Below, one piece after another: positions 14,085-27,170 of a stretch of DNA of 64,000 bases. Location: NCBI RefSeq assembly GCF_901933205.1, contig NC_044585.1:6324001-6388000 (forward strand). The letters run 5' to 3'. This DNA is from Camarhynchus parvulus (Eukaryota > Chordata > Aves > Passeriformes > Thraupidae). Below the pieces are notes generated by a model that did no database searches, was not told where the DNA came from, and was given only the letters and a program-made list of their open reading frames with translations. The translations under genes and the position numbers were made by a program. Numbering within the stretch: the stretch's first letter is position 1; every line of letters begins with the position of its first letter.

Positions 14085-17019
14085 GGGATTGGTTTACATG
14101 TTTTTATTTTTATGCGAAATCATAAATACAAAATAAAAATAGTAAACAAGTGCTATAGATTCATCTTTTCATTGGGATGAGGTTCAGGCCTGATCCTGAG
14201 CACTTCCAAGGTTTTAAATTCAGGACTAGATCTTTGTTCTTAGAAAACAAATCATAGAAACCAACTTAGACTTTTACCCTGAAGCCAGTGACATCAGTAA
14301 CAGCATTCTCTCAGGTTATCTTTTAAAGCACAGCAACAACTAAAGATACTGAAGGATGAGATTAAATATAAAAATATTTTTTAAAACGGGCTCCACTTCC
14401 TGCAAGTATTATTGGGTGCTGCCCCACTGATCTCAGGCACAAGTTACAGTTTTGGTAGGATGATGCTGTGTTTAGTAGCACATGCACAGTTAGCACTGGC
14501 TTCTTCCAAGAGATCTTTCTGTGTAAGTTTTTCAGATTTTGGTTTTAAGAGGATCCAGCCCTGCCTCGATACAAGAAATTTGGCCTGTTAAAATTCCCTT
14601 CTAAGGCACTGGTTTCCCCTCCCTCTCCCAAAGACACCAGTTTTGCTTTGAAATGCTAGTGATGGATTGTCCAGGAACATTTCATCTTTTGGTCAGACCC
14701 CAAATTCTGCAGCACTTCTGAAGGCTCTACTGCTCAGAGACATGCAGACATTTTTGTCAGTGGGGTTTAGTTCTTTAACTTGAGACAAAAGAGAGCAAGC
14801 TCCAGGATTTGGACTAATATCTGTGGACTCATTTGCTAGACACCAGAGAGCTGAGTGACAAATACAGTTGGATGTTACAATTTAAAACAAAGTAGTCATG
14901 AAATAAAGGCACCAAACCATATAACAAGCCAACTTTGGTAGATTTCTTGCAAAATATATACCTTTAAATACATTTACAGTTTACAAGGTTACACTGTTTT
15001 CAAAAAGTTGCAATGATGAAATATAGAATGTTTCACTCTTGTACCAAAACTACATATCACATCATAAAAACAATATTACAGCTTTTATTTAAATGGAGGC
15101 AGTATTAGAGCTGCACCTCTTTATAGAGCAGAAGTAGTTGTAGACACATTGCTCTGCTTTTGTATTCTCTGATGAGCTCAGACCCTGCTATTTATGTGTT
15201 TAAAAAACAAAAGGAGTTATCTTCAAAAAGGTGCTCAATATTCAACATCAAAATTTGCAGGGGCAAGGCTTTAGTCTCTCATTCCAGTGTATGAATTGCT
15301 GATACCTCCAGGATTTTAAGTTTGCTAAGCAAGGCAAGAACAGGGTCAATGTAAATCTGTCAGACCCACAGTTATGGTTTGTCAATAAGTTTGGTGTTAC
15401 CAGAAAGCTGTAAGAGTTAGTGCTCAGGTCAGGTGTGCACTGTATTGCTACATGATTGTGAGGACCTATGAGGTTGTAGGGTTGATCTCTGAGGAGTATA
15501 AACAGCACATTTCCTCCCTAACTCTTGGCAGAAATCTCCTTATGGCAATGCAGATGCTGCCACAGTCAGTAGCATAATCCTGTGTGGATTTACAAATAAT
15601 TAGATTGGAGGAGTATCACACCATCCCCTTAAGCCCCTCCCTTAACAAAGTTTGTCTCTGCAGTCTAAAATGAAAAAGTGTAAGCTAATATTTCAGACTG
15701 TGATGAAATTCAGGAGGTGTTGACCTCAGGAAAATTAGTTATGTTGCCCAAACCATCTTCCTTCCAGTCTGCAGTGTGACTAGGGCAGAGGAGCTGAGAG
15801 CTGTGAGAGTCATGACTTCACAACTGATCACCTGGTGTAAAGTCTCAGTCAAGATATTTTTGGTAAAATTCTTCTAGCAATTTTTTGCTTGATTTGGTAA
15901 ATGAAGGAAAGCACGTGTTAAAACCATGGTGGGGAGCCAACCAAGCTCACGTCCAACTGAACACACATTTCAAAACTGGCAGCAAGCAGAGCTTGGCAAG
16001 AAGGCCACAAAGACATCATTCCCCCCAACCATCAGTATCTGGGATGATTTTTAGGTTTCCAATCTCCTGTAGTGCAGATGAGAGGAGCAGAGGCCCTGCT
16101 GGAGCCAGGACATACAGTGATCTCCTAGATTTCTTAATCGAGTCCTTGAATAATTCTGGCAATGAGTTCATATTCAAGTAAAAACAGAGCATAAGCTGAA
16201 GAAGAGATGAAGAACCTCAAGAGACAACCTACAATCTGATTTGTACTCCACTAAAGGACAGCAACTACCTGAAATCTCTTTTGAGGTTTCAAATACACAC
16301 AGACCAATACGCTTCACTGAGGGACTGAAACAACTGAAGAAAGTCAAACAACTTTCTCCAAAGAGTTGCTGCCTGTGAGATTAAGGGCCGAGGTTAGTGT
16401 CATGCTTTGGACAGGATCCCTATTTTAATTGCCCGAATAGATCAAACCCCCCTTATCAGTCCGAGTGGGAACTGCCAGATGCAGCCTTTGGGGAGAGATG
16501 ATGAAGATGCGAAGCTGCTCCTCGGCTCTGGTGCGCACCCGACGCCCGGTCCCGGCAGCCAGGCGGTGCCCCGAGGCACCGGCAGCCACAGCGGGCGGCA
16601 GGGTACTCACAAGTGTCACGGGAACGCCGGGGAACGGCCGGGGCCTGCGGCGGGAGCTGGAGGGCAGGCGGCGGCGGTGAAGCCCGGACGGGGCGTCCCG
16701 GTAAATGCCGCCGTGGCTCGCCGGGGCTCCTCGGTTCCCGATGCTGGTTCGCGGAGGCTTTGCTCGGCCGGCAGCGCGGTCGGTCAGTACCGAGAGCCGG
16801 CGGCGCCAAGCGCGGCGCTGCCCGCAGCGGAGCGGCCGGACCCGCCGGGAAGCCGGGGTGGAGGGCAGCGGGGCGCTGCCCTGCCTAGGGCCGCCGCTTC
16901 ACGGGGGTCCCCGCTAAGAAAAGCCTCCAGGCAGGGGAGCGCTGGAGCTCCCCGCAGACGCTCCCGGGCCGCAGCCGTCTGTCCGTGCCCCGCGGGGCCG
17001 CGGAGCGGGCCAGCCCCGC
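14085..17019 (-). other. CLDN5: Probable CLDN5 3' UTR
   Basis: Downstream of the CLDN5 stop, on the minus strand, there is about 500 bp of GC-rich sequence followed by AU-rich sequence without coding potential. Minus-strand AATAAA hexamers occur at 15084-15089 and 14103-14108 (read as TTTATT on the plus strand). Use of these would give 3' UTRs of about 1.9 or 2.9 kb. Where the transcript really ends is not determined from sequence alone. Confidence 0.4.
14103..14108 (-). terminator. CLDN5: Candidate distal poly(A) signal for CLDN5
   Basis: AATAAA on the minus strand inside an AT-rich block about 2.9 kb past the CLDN5 stop. A second AATAAA at 15084-15089 is an equally plausible proximal site. 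Confidence 0.3.
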
Positions 17020-17670
17020 TCAGACGTAATTCTTCTTGTCGTACTCGCCGTTGGACGTGGGCCGCCGCGGCGCCGAGTACTTGACGGGGAAGGAGGTCTC
17101 GTCGCGCTGGGAGCAGGAGCAGCAGCAGATGAGGCAGCCCCCGAAGAGCAGCAGGGCCGTGGCCGCCCAGCCGATGTAGAGCGCGGCCCCCATCTCCCGC
17201 TTCTTGGACGACGGCACGCTGGGGTCGTAGAAGTCGCTGATGACGATGTTGGCGAACCAGCAGAGTGGGATGAGGACCAGGACCCCGCAGAGGATGTAGA
17301 TGGCCCCGCCGGCGATCACGATGCGGGACTTCATCTTGCTGGGCCGTATGCAGTTGGTGCACTGCGCGCCCACCACGGTCACCAGCAGCGCCACCAGCCC
17401 CAGCAGCGCCACGATGACGGTGAGCGCCCGGCCCGCCTGCACCTCGGGCGGCAGCGCCAGGATGGAGTCGTACACCTTGCACTGCATCTGCCCCGTGCTC
17501 TGCACCGCGCAGCTCATCCACAGCCCTTCCCAGATGGTCTGCGCCACCACGATGTTCCCGCCGATGTAGGCCGACACCTGCCACATGGGCAACCCGCAGG
17601 CCACGATCACCCCCACCCAGCCCAGGATGCCCAGTCCCAGCCCCAAAATTTCCACCGCCGCCGAAGTCAT
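17020..17670 (-). CDS. CLDN5: Claudin-5, complete single-exon gene
   Basis: Claudin-5 is a four-pass membrane protein that forms tight-junction strands and seals the paracellular path, notably in endothelium and the blood-brain barrier. The frame encodes 216 residues. The first extracellular loop (about 29-81) carries the claudin signature W30, GLW at 49-51, C54 and C64, with R81 at its end. Membrane segments lie at about 8-28, 82-102, 117-138 and 161-183, with a short second loop (about 139-160, containing DFYDPSVP). Cysteines follow TM2 (C104, C107) and TM4 (C182-C184, C186), the usual palmitoylation positions. The tail ends [18 protein letters not shown], the claudin-5 C-terminus with its PDZ-binding YV. 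The start was chosen because claudins begin just before TM1; the frame stays open upstream to 18024 but that extension is GC-rich 5' UTR and promoter sequence. No intron interrupts it, as expected for CLDN5. It is transcribed opposite to both septin genes. Confidence 0.97.
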   Translation of the reverse strand: MTSAAVEILGLGLGILGWVGVIVACGLPMWQVSAYIGGNIVVAQTIWEGLWMSCAVQSTGQMQCKVYDSILALPPEVQAGRALTVIVALLGLVALLVTVVGAQCTNCIRPSKMKSRIVIAGGAIYILCGVLVLIPLCWFANIVISDFYDPSVPSSKKREMGAALYIGWAATALLLFGGCLICCCSCSQRDETSFPVKYSAPRRPTSNGEYDKKNYV

Positions 17671-17800
17671 GCTGCTGCCACCGCTGTCCCGCAGGCTCCG
17701 CAGGAAGGAAAGCGCGGTGGGTCTGCTCCGCTGCCCCGGGCGGCTGCCGAGCCGGCTCTGAGCGCCGTGGCCGCGGGCAGGGCTATTTGAGGAGCCGCGG
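17671..17800 (-). promoter_or_regulatory. CLDN5: CLDN5 5' UTR and core promoter candidate
   Basis: On the minus strand a TATA-like CTCAAATAG lies at 17791-17783, about 115 bp upstream of the ATG. It is the only AT-rich island in a CpG-rich flank. If used, transcription would begin near 17755 and give a 5' UTR of roughly 85-90 nt. The match to a TATA box is weak, and dispersed CpG-island initiation is an alternative. Confidence 0.35.
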
Positions 17801-18029
17801 GGCGCCCGCCCTCCGCCCCCGGCCCGCCCGGCCCGGCCCGGCCCTGCCGGGCAGCAGCACCGCCCGCCGCGGGCTGGGGCCGGGGGCGGGTGTCTGGCCC
17901 TCCCTCCCGCTCGGGGGTCCCCACCGGAGCCGGGAAACTTCGCTCTGCTTTCCCCGGCACCCTGCTCCGGGAGGAGCTCGCAGGGACGCTGCCCGTTCCC
18001 AGTTAGGCGTGGGGCGGGAGGCATCTCGT

Positions 18030-21000
18030 CTCGGATTTCGGCTACTCAAATTCCTTTTAGTGCCGTTATCTGTGAATTTCCTATTTACTGATAAAGTCCG
18101 CAGCCAGACCTTCAGAGAGGTCTTGCCAATACAGGCACCCAGCAGTGTGAAAGTCCTGGTTATCAGAGTCTAATTGATCATTGTTCAGAAGACTAAGCAC
18201 TGATGGACAGGCATAGCTCTCTCCTGCACAGTGTGTCAGGCAAATGCTAAAAAAACAGCATCAAACTCTTAGGAACTGCCCAAAAAATAGAAGAGCCTTG
18301 GATATGGGATCTGCATGTCACCTGCCAGTACTAGTAGACAGATTCTTAGATAGGTCCAGGAAAAATAACTGCTCTTTGCTCACACCAGGCATGAAACTGC
18401 TCTGATTCTGGAGCCAAGAGCAAGGTATACCGTTTAAACATGTTTTCACAAAGATTTCAAACTTTACCTTATTGTTTTAATTGTTCCAGTACATTTTGAA
18501 TCTTTATGGTAGGTTAAGGAGTTAAATGCCCATGCCAAAACCGCTGTATTTGCAAGAGGTTTTATCATCAGGCTGGGCAAATGTAATTGCTACAGTCTCT
18601 TCATGGACCTGTGGTGTCCTGGATTGTTCTTGAAAGTAGCCTTGGTTCAGCCCCTGCCGCCAGCAGCAGGTCTCAGCCCCCCAAGGCTGGCAGAGGCAGG
18701 GAGTGTTTGTGGTGTGAATGCTGCAGTTGCAGCATCTGGAGAAAGAGGACAGAACTCATCAGCTGCCTCACAGAACTCACAAGGAACTGTGCCCCAGTGG
18801 CTTTGCACTGGGTGTCTTGAGAAAGGCTTTTTGATTGCAATAGTTTTAAATGTTTTAGACAAAATTGAAAGTTATATTCACAGTGATTTCTTAATTGGTT
18901 TGACTAGATTTACTCTCAGTTAGCCCAAAGTGTCCTTCCAATGCAGAGACCACAGAATTGAAAAGAACACATTTCCTGCCTCTGGATAAGTGGTTTTCTC
19001 TCTTGTACAAAAATGCACAGCACGTCTTGTGGCATGCAGATGTTTGTGATCCAAATCTCGAGACTGATATGAATGCAGCATGAATGGACAAGTGCACATG
19101 TGAGGAAGAAGCAGCAGAAGAAAGACTAAGCAAAGGTTAAAGGAATCACATGGATTGACAGCTGAGGATGTGACTGCTGAAATAAGAAGGAGCAATGTCC
19201 TGCACACATCCTGACAGGTGACTTCAGCAGAGGACCCCAGTGCAGTAACAGGAGGATGACAACAAGGTCACAGCACACTGAATAAGGCCTTTCACTTCCT
19301 TTTTTTAATAACCAGAAGATGAACTTTAGCCACAAAATACACAAATAGCCACAAGACACCCAAAAAAAAGAAGTATAAGAATATCAGGAGCTTGTGGACC
19401 ATCATGGATTTGGACATGCTGACACATGATGGCTGCAGCCTTTTGATTATCTCTGCCTGAGGAGCTGTTAACAATTCTAGCATGGAAAATGTCTTCCTAA
19501 CAAAGACTGCCTGGTAAACAGAGCTCGGAGGACTTATCTCCTCTTCCAGTTGTATATAAAATACATACAGTTTACTTCAATTATTCAAAACTGCAAATTC
19601 CAGTGTGCAAGTCCAGGAGGAATGTGTGACTGGGGCTGTGCAGTTTGTCAAACTGGAGGCTGCTTACAATCACTCAGAAGAGTCCCTGGTGTCAGGGAGA
19701 GGGGAATGTGCAAAAAACCCATCCACAGAGACAGAGATATCTCAGAGGTGAACAGGAAGAAACCCAGATCACAGGCTGAAACTGAATAACATCTGTATTT
19801 ATGATGATAATAATGATTATATAGAAAACAGCACAGAAGAACAATTAAGAAAGGGGGGAGAAATGCCAGTTATCTTAGCCCATAAGCACAGGAAAGCCCC
19901 ACCCTTGCCACTTGCCCGGGAGCACGGAACTCTGAGTTTCCTTCGATACATGGCCTGTGTGTGCTTCTGTGCTGGCTGGGAGGCACTCATGGGGCCAGTG
20001 CAGCTGTCTGGGTCTTTGGGCTGAGAAGGGAAACCAGCCCATGGCTTGTTTTACCTCTGCAAGCCTCACCCCACCTTCCTTTGCTACCTGTAACCCAGCA
20101 ACAGATTCCTACAAATCACTTAATCCAAGGCAATTATTTCTCTGGGGAAATACATGCTTCATAATCACAGGGCAACAGAACCTTTCTGCTTAGAGGCATT
20201 TCCATTCCTGGTATTTCACTTTTCTCTGTTTCTTTTCATTACCCCAGATATTAGCTTTTATCCTGGTTACTGGCAACAACCTCCATTTTTAATTACTTTA
20301 TTCCTTGATCCTAAAAGTTTGTTGCACAGACTACCTCTAATGAGATCACTGGTGCAAGGTGCTCCCAGGTTTGCTTACTTGACTTACTGCTACCTTGACT
20401 GACACAGCTCCTGGGGGGCCTGAGGACACCATCAATTCAGCATGTTGTGGTTTCTGATGGTGGTAATGTCAAAACACTGGAAATTAAACTCCCAGAAATG
20501 AAAAGGTTCTACTTTCTTAAAAGGAAATACAAATCAGCACAATGTTTTATTTGGGGTGTTAAGTAAAGAAAATCCCTTCTTGTAAGTTAAACCCTTGCTG
20601 AAAAAGTCTGGATTCCTTTAAACTCAAAGGCACGATGCTCTCACAGCAAAGTAGCTCTTTAACAAATGACCATTCCTGTCATTACATCTATTTCTGCTTC
20701 AGCTATATATGAATTAAATGATTCTAAGGGGATACATAGGGGGGCTTTACAGCCTGTGAAAATGGGAGGAAGTGGTATTCAAGCTGAGAACAATTGCACA
20801 GGAGCCATACTATAGCAAGAGGGGCTGTGGGATTAGAGGTGATTGTGTTTTTGCTCCTTTCCTGACAATCAGGACAAACACCAGGCACAGAGTTATGGGA
20901 GGGCTGCTAATGGGGGGGTCCAGGCTCTCACCAGCACTGCTTGTCCTGGTGCATGAACCCTGTCCCATGGCACAGACCTGCTGTGCCCAGCCTTCCAGCC

Positions 21001-24000
21001 TTGCCAGGGCTCTGCTCAGCCCCAAGGCCTCCCACCAGCAATGTTTGGATAGATTTGCCTTTGGGGACCTGAAATGTAGTGTGCAGAGCACACTTGGTTT
21101 ATAATTTGTGGAGTGTCCCTTACCTAAGTGCGTCTGCTCTTTTTAATCCCTAAAATATTAAGTATCTGGAAGACAGAGGGGAAAATGACATTTGGGATCA
21201 ATCTTATGCACAAACCTTGTATTGTCTGTGTGAATAAGATGGAGTATGAGTCAAAAGATTAATTAAAAGCTCAATGAACTTGAGACAGCTTACCATAACT
21301 TTTGGATCAGACATAAGCAAAGGTGAAGAATTAGGAATCCTATTAGAGATAGATTTTGTGCCATATTTTGTATTCTAATTAGTGCTGAAATAAAGGCAGG
21401 GAGATTTACAAACACAGAGGGGTTAGGCAAAGGTTGTTCTTTATTTAGAAAGCCTGAGATTTCTCAGAGAAGATTATTTCTTTTTGAATTTTCCTTTAAA
21501 ATGCATTTCTTTTCCCAACAGAAGAGATTCCATACTAGGACAGAGTTCTAGGAAGTTCTTGTGTGTCAGCAGTGCCAATGTGTCTTCAGTGTGACACATC
21601 AGAAGACTGGCACATAGGAAATGAGTTTTTGTCAAATGAGCAAGTTATTACAAAATTAAAGTGCTCAATTTCACCACTGGATTTGTTTAATTTCTTTTGG
21701 AAACAAGCTGAAGTGGTTAATACAAAATTCTCTCTTCTTCTCTTAGATCCTCTTTTGAGCAAAAAAAAAACCAAACCAGAATTTTGCAAGAACAAGTAGT
21801 GTTCTCAGTAACTGGTGCTAATGATGTAGAATCCAACACTTTTAGTTCAAGTGTTGCCGCTGGCCCTCAGGATTGAGAAATGGACTGTTCCCTCTCAGTG
21901 GTGATGTGATTAGAGTCAGGTAAAAGAAAGGAAGGAAATGGATATATGTAGCTGGAAAAACACTGAAAGAAGTTATAAATGTGCTTCCAGCCTTCATATA
22001 TTTGCTGTTGCAGATCCCTTTCCAGACACAGTGGCCCTAGCCCTGTGTCACTCTCTACTCTTTACACACACACTCTGCCTGGGTGCAGCCAGGACTACAC
22101 GTGGTGGGAATGCTGAGACAGTGTTGTTACAGGTACTTTCCTCACTGAATGAGGAAAACAAGAGTGGTAAACATCCCCCCTCTTGAATTTCTTTGCACAT
22201 AAACTTCTGGAGCAGCATTTGAATCTTCCCAGTGTTGGAATTGATCTTCATGTCTTTCTGATAAAGCATGCCCTGCAGAGAACATTTCCAGTCACCACGG
22301 TCAGGACCAGCTGGGCTGCACTCATGAGCTGCTGTGTACCCAACCCTTTAGCACTTTGTTTTCTGGATTTAGCTTTGCAGAGAGCACTGTGGTGTCACTA
22401 GACAGCCATAACCCTGTGTTAATTGTGTTCCAGGGCAGCAAATATGGGCAATGAAGGCCCTTTCCCAAAGTTTAGAATGTCAGTAGATGAGTTTGATCAT
22501 CCCACTCATCAGAAGATCACACTGAATATGTGCTTAGGCCATGTCACTTCAAATAGTTCTCTTTAATGCTATGGACAGATCTTGAGAACATAACATATTA
22601 AAGCTTGGATAGGCAGGATGGGGGGAAGCTATAGGAAATACACATTGTTTCATGCCTAATGGTCCATTCTACTTCATGTTTCCTTCAGGACAACTATAGT
22701 TTAATTTTGTCCTCTTCCAGAGTCAGCCTCCTTCCACAGATTGTGGTGTACCAGGATCCTGCTAGATCTCTTTCCCATGTAATTCTTGGGAAATCAGATG
22801 AGATGTCAGTTTGTAAAGAGCAATGGCAGCCAGGACAAATGCCATTGTTTTAAATATACATTGCAGATGTTGAAAGTAATTAGTGAAGACATGACCATGA
22901 ATTACTGAAAACTATTCAGGGTTAGTGATGGGAAATACACTACATTTATCTCTTGTCTCAAGAAATGTGCAGTGCTGAGAAGATGTGGGAAGTTTGGGAC
23001 CTCTCCTCAGCAGTGCAGCTGCTGCACATCTCAGCCAAGCTCTGCTTTCAGGAATAACACACATGTGCTTGGTCAGTCCTGACTTCCTTCTTAAAAGGGA
23101 ACTTTGTTCCAGTAAGAGGAAAGGATGACTGATATTGGTAGAAAGATGCAAAATGTCTCTTATACTGGAGAATATTTGTAGGCTTTTCTTATTGCTTCTT
23201 CATTGCCATAAGTAGTATCTTGAAAGGGAGGGCTTGTATATGCTGGTAAATGCAAAAGGAACACTTCTGTTCCTCTGAGGCTACTATAAATCAAATATAA
23301 TCTTCATTTCCTGTAGTGTGTCACTGAAAATGAGGCTTGGGTGTTTTTTGCAGCAAGGGAAAATACTTATCTGTTGCAGATTTTCTAGTAAAGCAGCTTG
23401 TGTCTGTAAATCCTGGTGCATGCACAGATAGTGGCTTCCTGTTCCTTCCCTGCCCAGGCTCCAGCTCTGAGCTGTAGGTCTCAGAAGGGCTCATCAGTGA
23501 CACCAGCTTTCCATGGACCTGACATCTCTGATTCCTGATGCAGCATGTCTGCAAAAATGAGGAAATTTGAGATTTTAGAATGGTTCATCCCATTGGTGAC
23601 TCCATAGATAAAGCCCTACACAAAAGAGTATTTTGATCAAATCAATGGGAACTTCACCCTTAAATTTCTGTCTTTCAGCACACCCAAATCTTACAAATAA
23701 ACCCAGGGAATATCCAAATTCATCTGACATTCCCACTAGCTACATTAAAAGTATTTTTTTCTCTCCTAATTCTTTAAAAGATGATATCACCCACACTGTG
23801 CAGCAGATTTATTTCTAAAAGGTTTGGATCTGGAGCCATGCACTGTAACTTGGCAAAGCATACACAAATACTTTGAATCAAACACAAATGGAAATCTTAT
23901 GGAAATGAAAAGGATTTATGTATATGATTAAGTTGGTTAACCAGCCCTTGGGCAATTTTATCTGCAGAAAGATTTGGGAGAGTTTAAGATGCTCAGTGTC

Positions 24001-26500
24001 TTACAGTAGTGAGTCAATACGTCCAAATTGCTTTTATAGTGCAGCCATTAATTGCAGCAATCACACAGAATTTTAGTCTCAAACCCAAACATTCATCTAT
24101 GTGAGCAAAAGACTTCACTAAAATAAAATTGAGTTAAAAGGGATCTCACAACTGAAAAATAAAAACTGTTTTATGCAGCATATCTTAAGGAAAGTAATGC
24201 CAAGGAATGTGGAGTTGGTTTATCTATTAAAACTCAATTTAGGTTTCAGTTTATGTCTTATTTAATATTTAATAAAATATTATTTTATTATAATCAGTAT
24301 CACCATTTTCTCTGGTAAGAACAGGAACAAAAGACACAGAATGTCTTTTGCTGAATGTATGAGGTATTTCTGACTTACTAAGATGTGACTCTATACAAAG
24401 TTAAGATTTGAATTCAAGGAAGCACTTTTGTCCTTTTGATAATGTAAACCCTGATGTATCAGGAACTTTAAGCAAAAGCACTGGAACTTCCAAGGGAAAA
24501 ACGAAACAAAATTCTTTCAAAAATAATAATTCTGGGAATGAGTGATTCACAGTCAGACTGCTGTTCACAGCATGAACATTTCTAGACTATTTAACCAGTG
24601 TTTCTCCGTACAAGCACTTCTTCTGTTTGCACCTCTGCTAATATTGGTGTGAGAAATAAAAAATATGCAGCATGTGTTTGGGGGGCTGCATTTGCTGTAG
24701 GGTCTGCAGTGCAGCATTTCTCAGTCACACACCCCAAACAATTCCAGTTCTGTTGTCTGGCATTCCTGGGAACTGCACTTTCATAATAAGTCTCATAACA
24801 GGTTTCAAAGGTAACAAAAGTACATTTTCATAAAGTGACTAATGCACTGTAACACTCATTGTCACAGGATGCTCTTTAATGCCAGAAGTTGGGATGGGTT
24901 CAAAAAGCAAGAAGAAAAATTCGTGGAAGAGAGAACCATCAAGATAAAAGTTCTGGCTCAGGAAGCAGCTGAGCTGCAGATTGCAGGAATCTGGGAGGAT
25001 GCACAGGCACAGTGCTGCTGTTATCTTTTCCTAAGCATCTGCTCCTGGGCACTGCAGGGGCAGGCCACTGCCAGGACTGACCTCTGCCCTTACCCCAGAT
25101 GCCCTTCCTTACAGCAGTTTCTGGCTGAATGGGGCTTCTTTGGAAGGGTTGTGGCTTCCTTGAACGTTTTGTGTGACAATTGGTCAGCGATCTGATTCAG
25201 CCATGACTTGGGAAAATTATTGCCTCAATGGCAAAGGATTTGAAAATTCTGGAGACTCTTTCACCCCTTGCATTAAATCCTGCCAAAGGAATGGAGTGAC
25301 AGTCATGGGAGCACTAACTCCCACCTGTCTCTGTGTTGATGGCAGTCTGTAGTTTGGCATTGTCTGTGCCGATTTCTTATAATTTCTTCAAATACTAAGC
25401 AGTTGTTTATGATAGCAGTGCATGTGTGCAAAATCTTGTGTCCATCACAGTGTTCTAATTTAGTGAAAGAAAAAAACTGCCACATTTGTTCCTCTGGTGA
25501 TAGTACAAAACACCTATATGGAAATCCATGGAATAATTTTAAATAAAACCTTAATTTCTAAGGGAGACTGAAATGCCATCTTTTAATTCCTCCAGGAAGG
25601 AAGTGTGAATCAGAACTTTCAGTTATAACATTACATTTTGTCCTAGGAAATGGAACTTGCTTATGCTTTCACTGGCTTTTATCTTGTTCTTTCTCAGATC
25701 CCATCAATGCTCAGTTGATAATATGAGCACAATGTGAATTGCAGATAATGCCAATCTGCCTTCTGCAGCATTTGTTTCACTCCCACACTCTCCTGTTATG
25801 AGCATAAGCCCTGTTTGCTTAATGGTGGGAATACAGACATAACAGAAATGTGTTTCTTGGTATTCAGAATTTTTAGTCAAAATATTTGCTGCTAGGTCAC
25901 ACACACAAGCTGCCCTCTCAAAATGTGTGGATAGATGTCCAGGAACTTTCCTGAACACAGTTCTTGCGGCTGGAAGGTTGGAAAAAGCCTTTCTGATACT
26001 TCTGCTAATGTGTTTTAGTTTTGACAGTGTTGCATTTAGAGTTTGGGCTATGTAACACTGTTTCCCCATGAGATCTGTGTCTGTAACCTAACTGTGGGTG
26101 TCATTTACACTCCAGGTTTGCCTGCTGGAGTCCCTGACAGCTCCGAGAACTTGCAGGGGGATCCCACTGGGCCCTTCAGCGGTGACAGCGGCCGGGGCTC
26201 TCGCAGAACCAGAGGGAAAGAACAGTGTAAGTAAAGCAAATATCCGGATTTTTTGTACAATGTTCGGGAGAGGAATTGCCTTCATGTGTGAATGAGCACC
26301 TGCAAACCAACCAGGCTGGTGCTACACACTGCATTACAGTCAAACAGCACAAAGTTCAAGCTGGATTTCCCTCCACTTATCACACCAGCCATGTTTACCA
26401 TTGAGGACTATCGCTAAACCCGCTGTAAGTGGAGCAATCCCAAAACTTAAAGATCTTTGGGTGGAAAACAGAAACCAAACCATTCCGTGTAGATGTGGCA
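18030..26500. other. Intergenic region between CLDN5 and the SEPT2-like gene
   Basis: About 8.5 kb separating the CLDN5 promoter from the septin promoter. Open frames are short and show no domain or splice pattern. A weak exon-like block at 26116-26226 is discussed among the findings. An AT-rich inverted repeat (10-bp arms, TAATAAAATA and its complement) lies at 24270-24290. As the interval shared by two divergent promoters (CLDN5 minus, septin plus) it could hold enhancers, but none can be pinpointed from sequence. Confidence 0.55.
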
Positions 26501-26519
26501 CTTCGGAACATGGTTCAGC

Positions 26520-27170
26520 AGCGGCCCTCGCCCGCGGGCCGCCATGGCCGCGCCCGGCGGGGGCCGCTCCGTCCCTCCTCTCGCTGCTCCCGGAGCCGCC
26601 TCTCGCTGCTGGCTCCGGCAAGGCGCGGACCATAGAGTGGCGCGGGGTAGGCGGGCGCTCCGCCGCGTTGGCTGCTGGGATGCGGGAGGGCTGTGGGGCG
26701 GAGCGGCGGATCGCGGCCTGGCGGCGGGAGCGGCCCCGGCCTCAGGTGAGCGGCGGGAAGGGGCCCCGGCCCCGGCGGCGGCGCCTCCGCCCCCACAGCG
26801 CTGCAGGGGCTCCTCCGTGCAGGGCACAGCCCCGACCCTGCCTCCCACCGCCGTCTGCGGGGAGGGTTGTGCAGCCGGTGTGTGGGGACGGGAGAAGTGT
26901 AGCCGGGGCAGGAGCCCCGGGACGCCGCGGTGGGGCCGTTCCGCGCACCCCTTGATTTGTTTTTAAAGCAAGGAGGGATTAATGTGAGATGCGGACAGGG
27001 CCGCGGGGCTGGGGTAGCCGGAGATGCGAGGAGAGGATGGAGCAGGAAGTGCTGTCTCCACTCAGGCATTCCTCGGATGCTTTCAAACTTGCAGCGCCCA
27101 CCGTGGGATCGCGGCTGCCGGGAGCCGGGGCTGCGGCGGGGGATGCACAGAGCGACCCGTGCCTGCTTTG
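26520..27170 (+). promoter_or_regulatory. CpG-island promoter of the SEPT2-like gene
   Basis: A compact block of high GC and CpG content sits in AT-rich DNA. It contains a good splice donor (CTCAG|GTGAGC, cut after 26745) and lies about 4.8 kb upstream of the first coding exon, as expected for a septin with a noncoding first exon. No TATA box is evident, so dispersed initiation is likely. A CGCCATGGCC motif at about 26540 resembles a YY1-type promoter element on the minus strand. Confidence 0.7.
26630..26745 (+). other. Probable noncoding exon 1 of the SEPT2-like gene
   Basis: The 3' boundary is set by the donor CTCAG|GTGAGC; the 5' end is only approximate. Splicing to the acceptor TTCTTCCAG|TAGCT at 31525/31526 would join it to the exon carrying the start codon. 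This is inferred from splice consensus and promoter context, without transcript evidence. Confidence 0.45.

Larger units (their letters stand above)
16490..18010. promoter_or_regulatory. CpG island covering CLDN5
   Basis: GC and CpG density rise abruptly at about 16490 and fall at about 18010. The island contains the whole CLDN5 coding sequence, its 5' UTR and proximal promoter, and about 500 bp beyond the stop codon. GC boxes of the GGGCGGG type are present around 17880-17890. It is the probable promoter of the minus-strand gene. The part beyond the stop is unusually GC-rich for a 3' UTR. Confidence 0.75.

Noticed and set aside
16407..17084. Plus-strand open frame of 225 codons
   Set aside because: Low-complexity A/R/G/P translation of a CpG island, antisense to the CLDN5 3' region, with no recognisable family.
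16784..17584. Long minus-strand open frame (266 codons) overlapping CLDN5
   Set aside because: It is an alternative frame of the GC-rich CLDN5 coding sequence, rich in A, G and R with no domain; the claudin frame fully explains this segment.
17671..18024. N-terminal extension of the claudin frame by 118 codons
   Set aside because: The upstream part is GC-rich and proline/arginine-rich, lacks claudin homology and would place a long soluble stretch before TM1; the ATG at 17670 gives the standard 216-residue protein.
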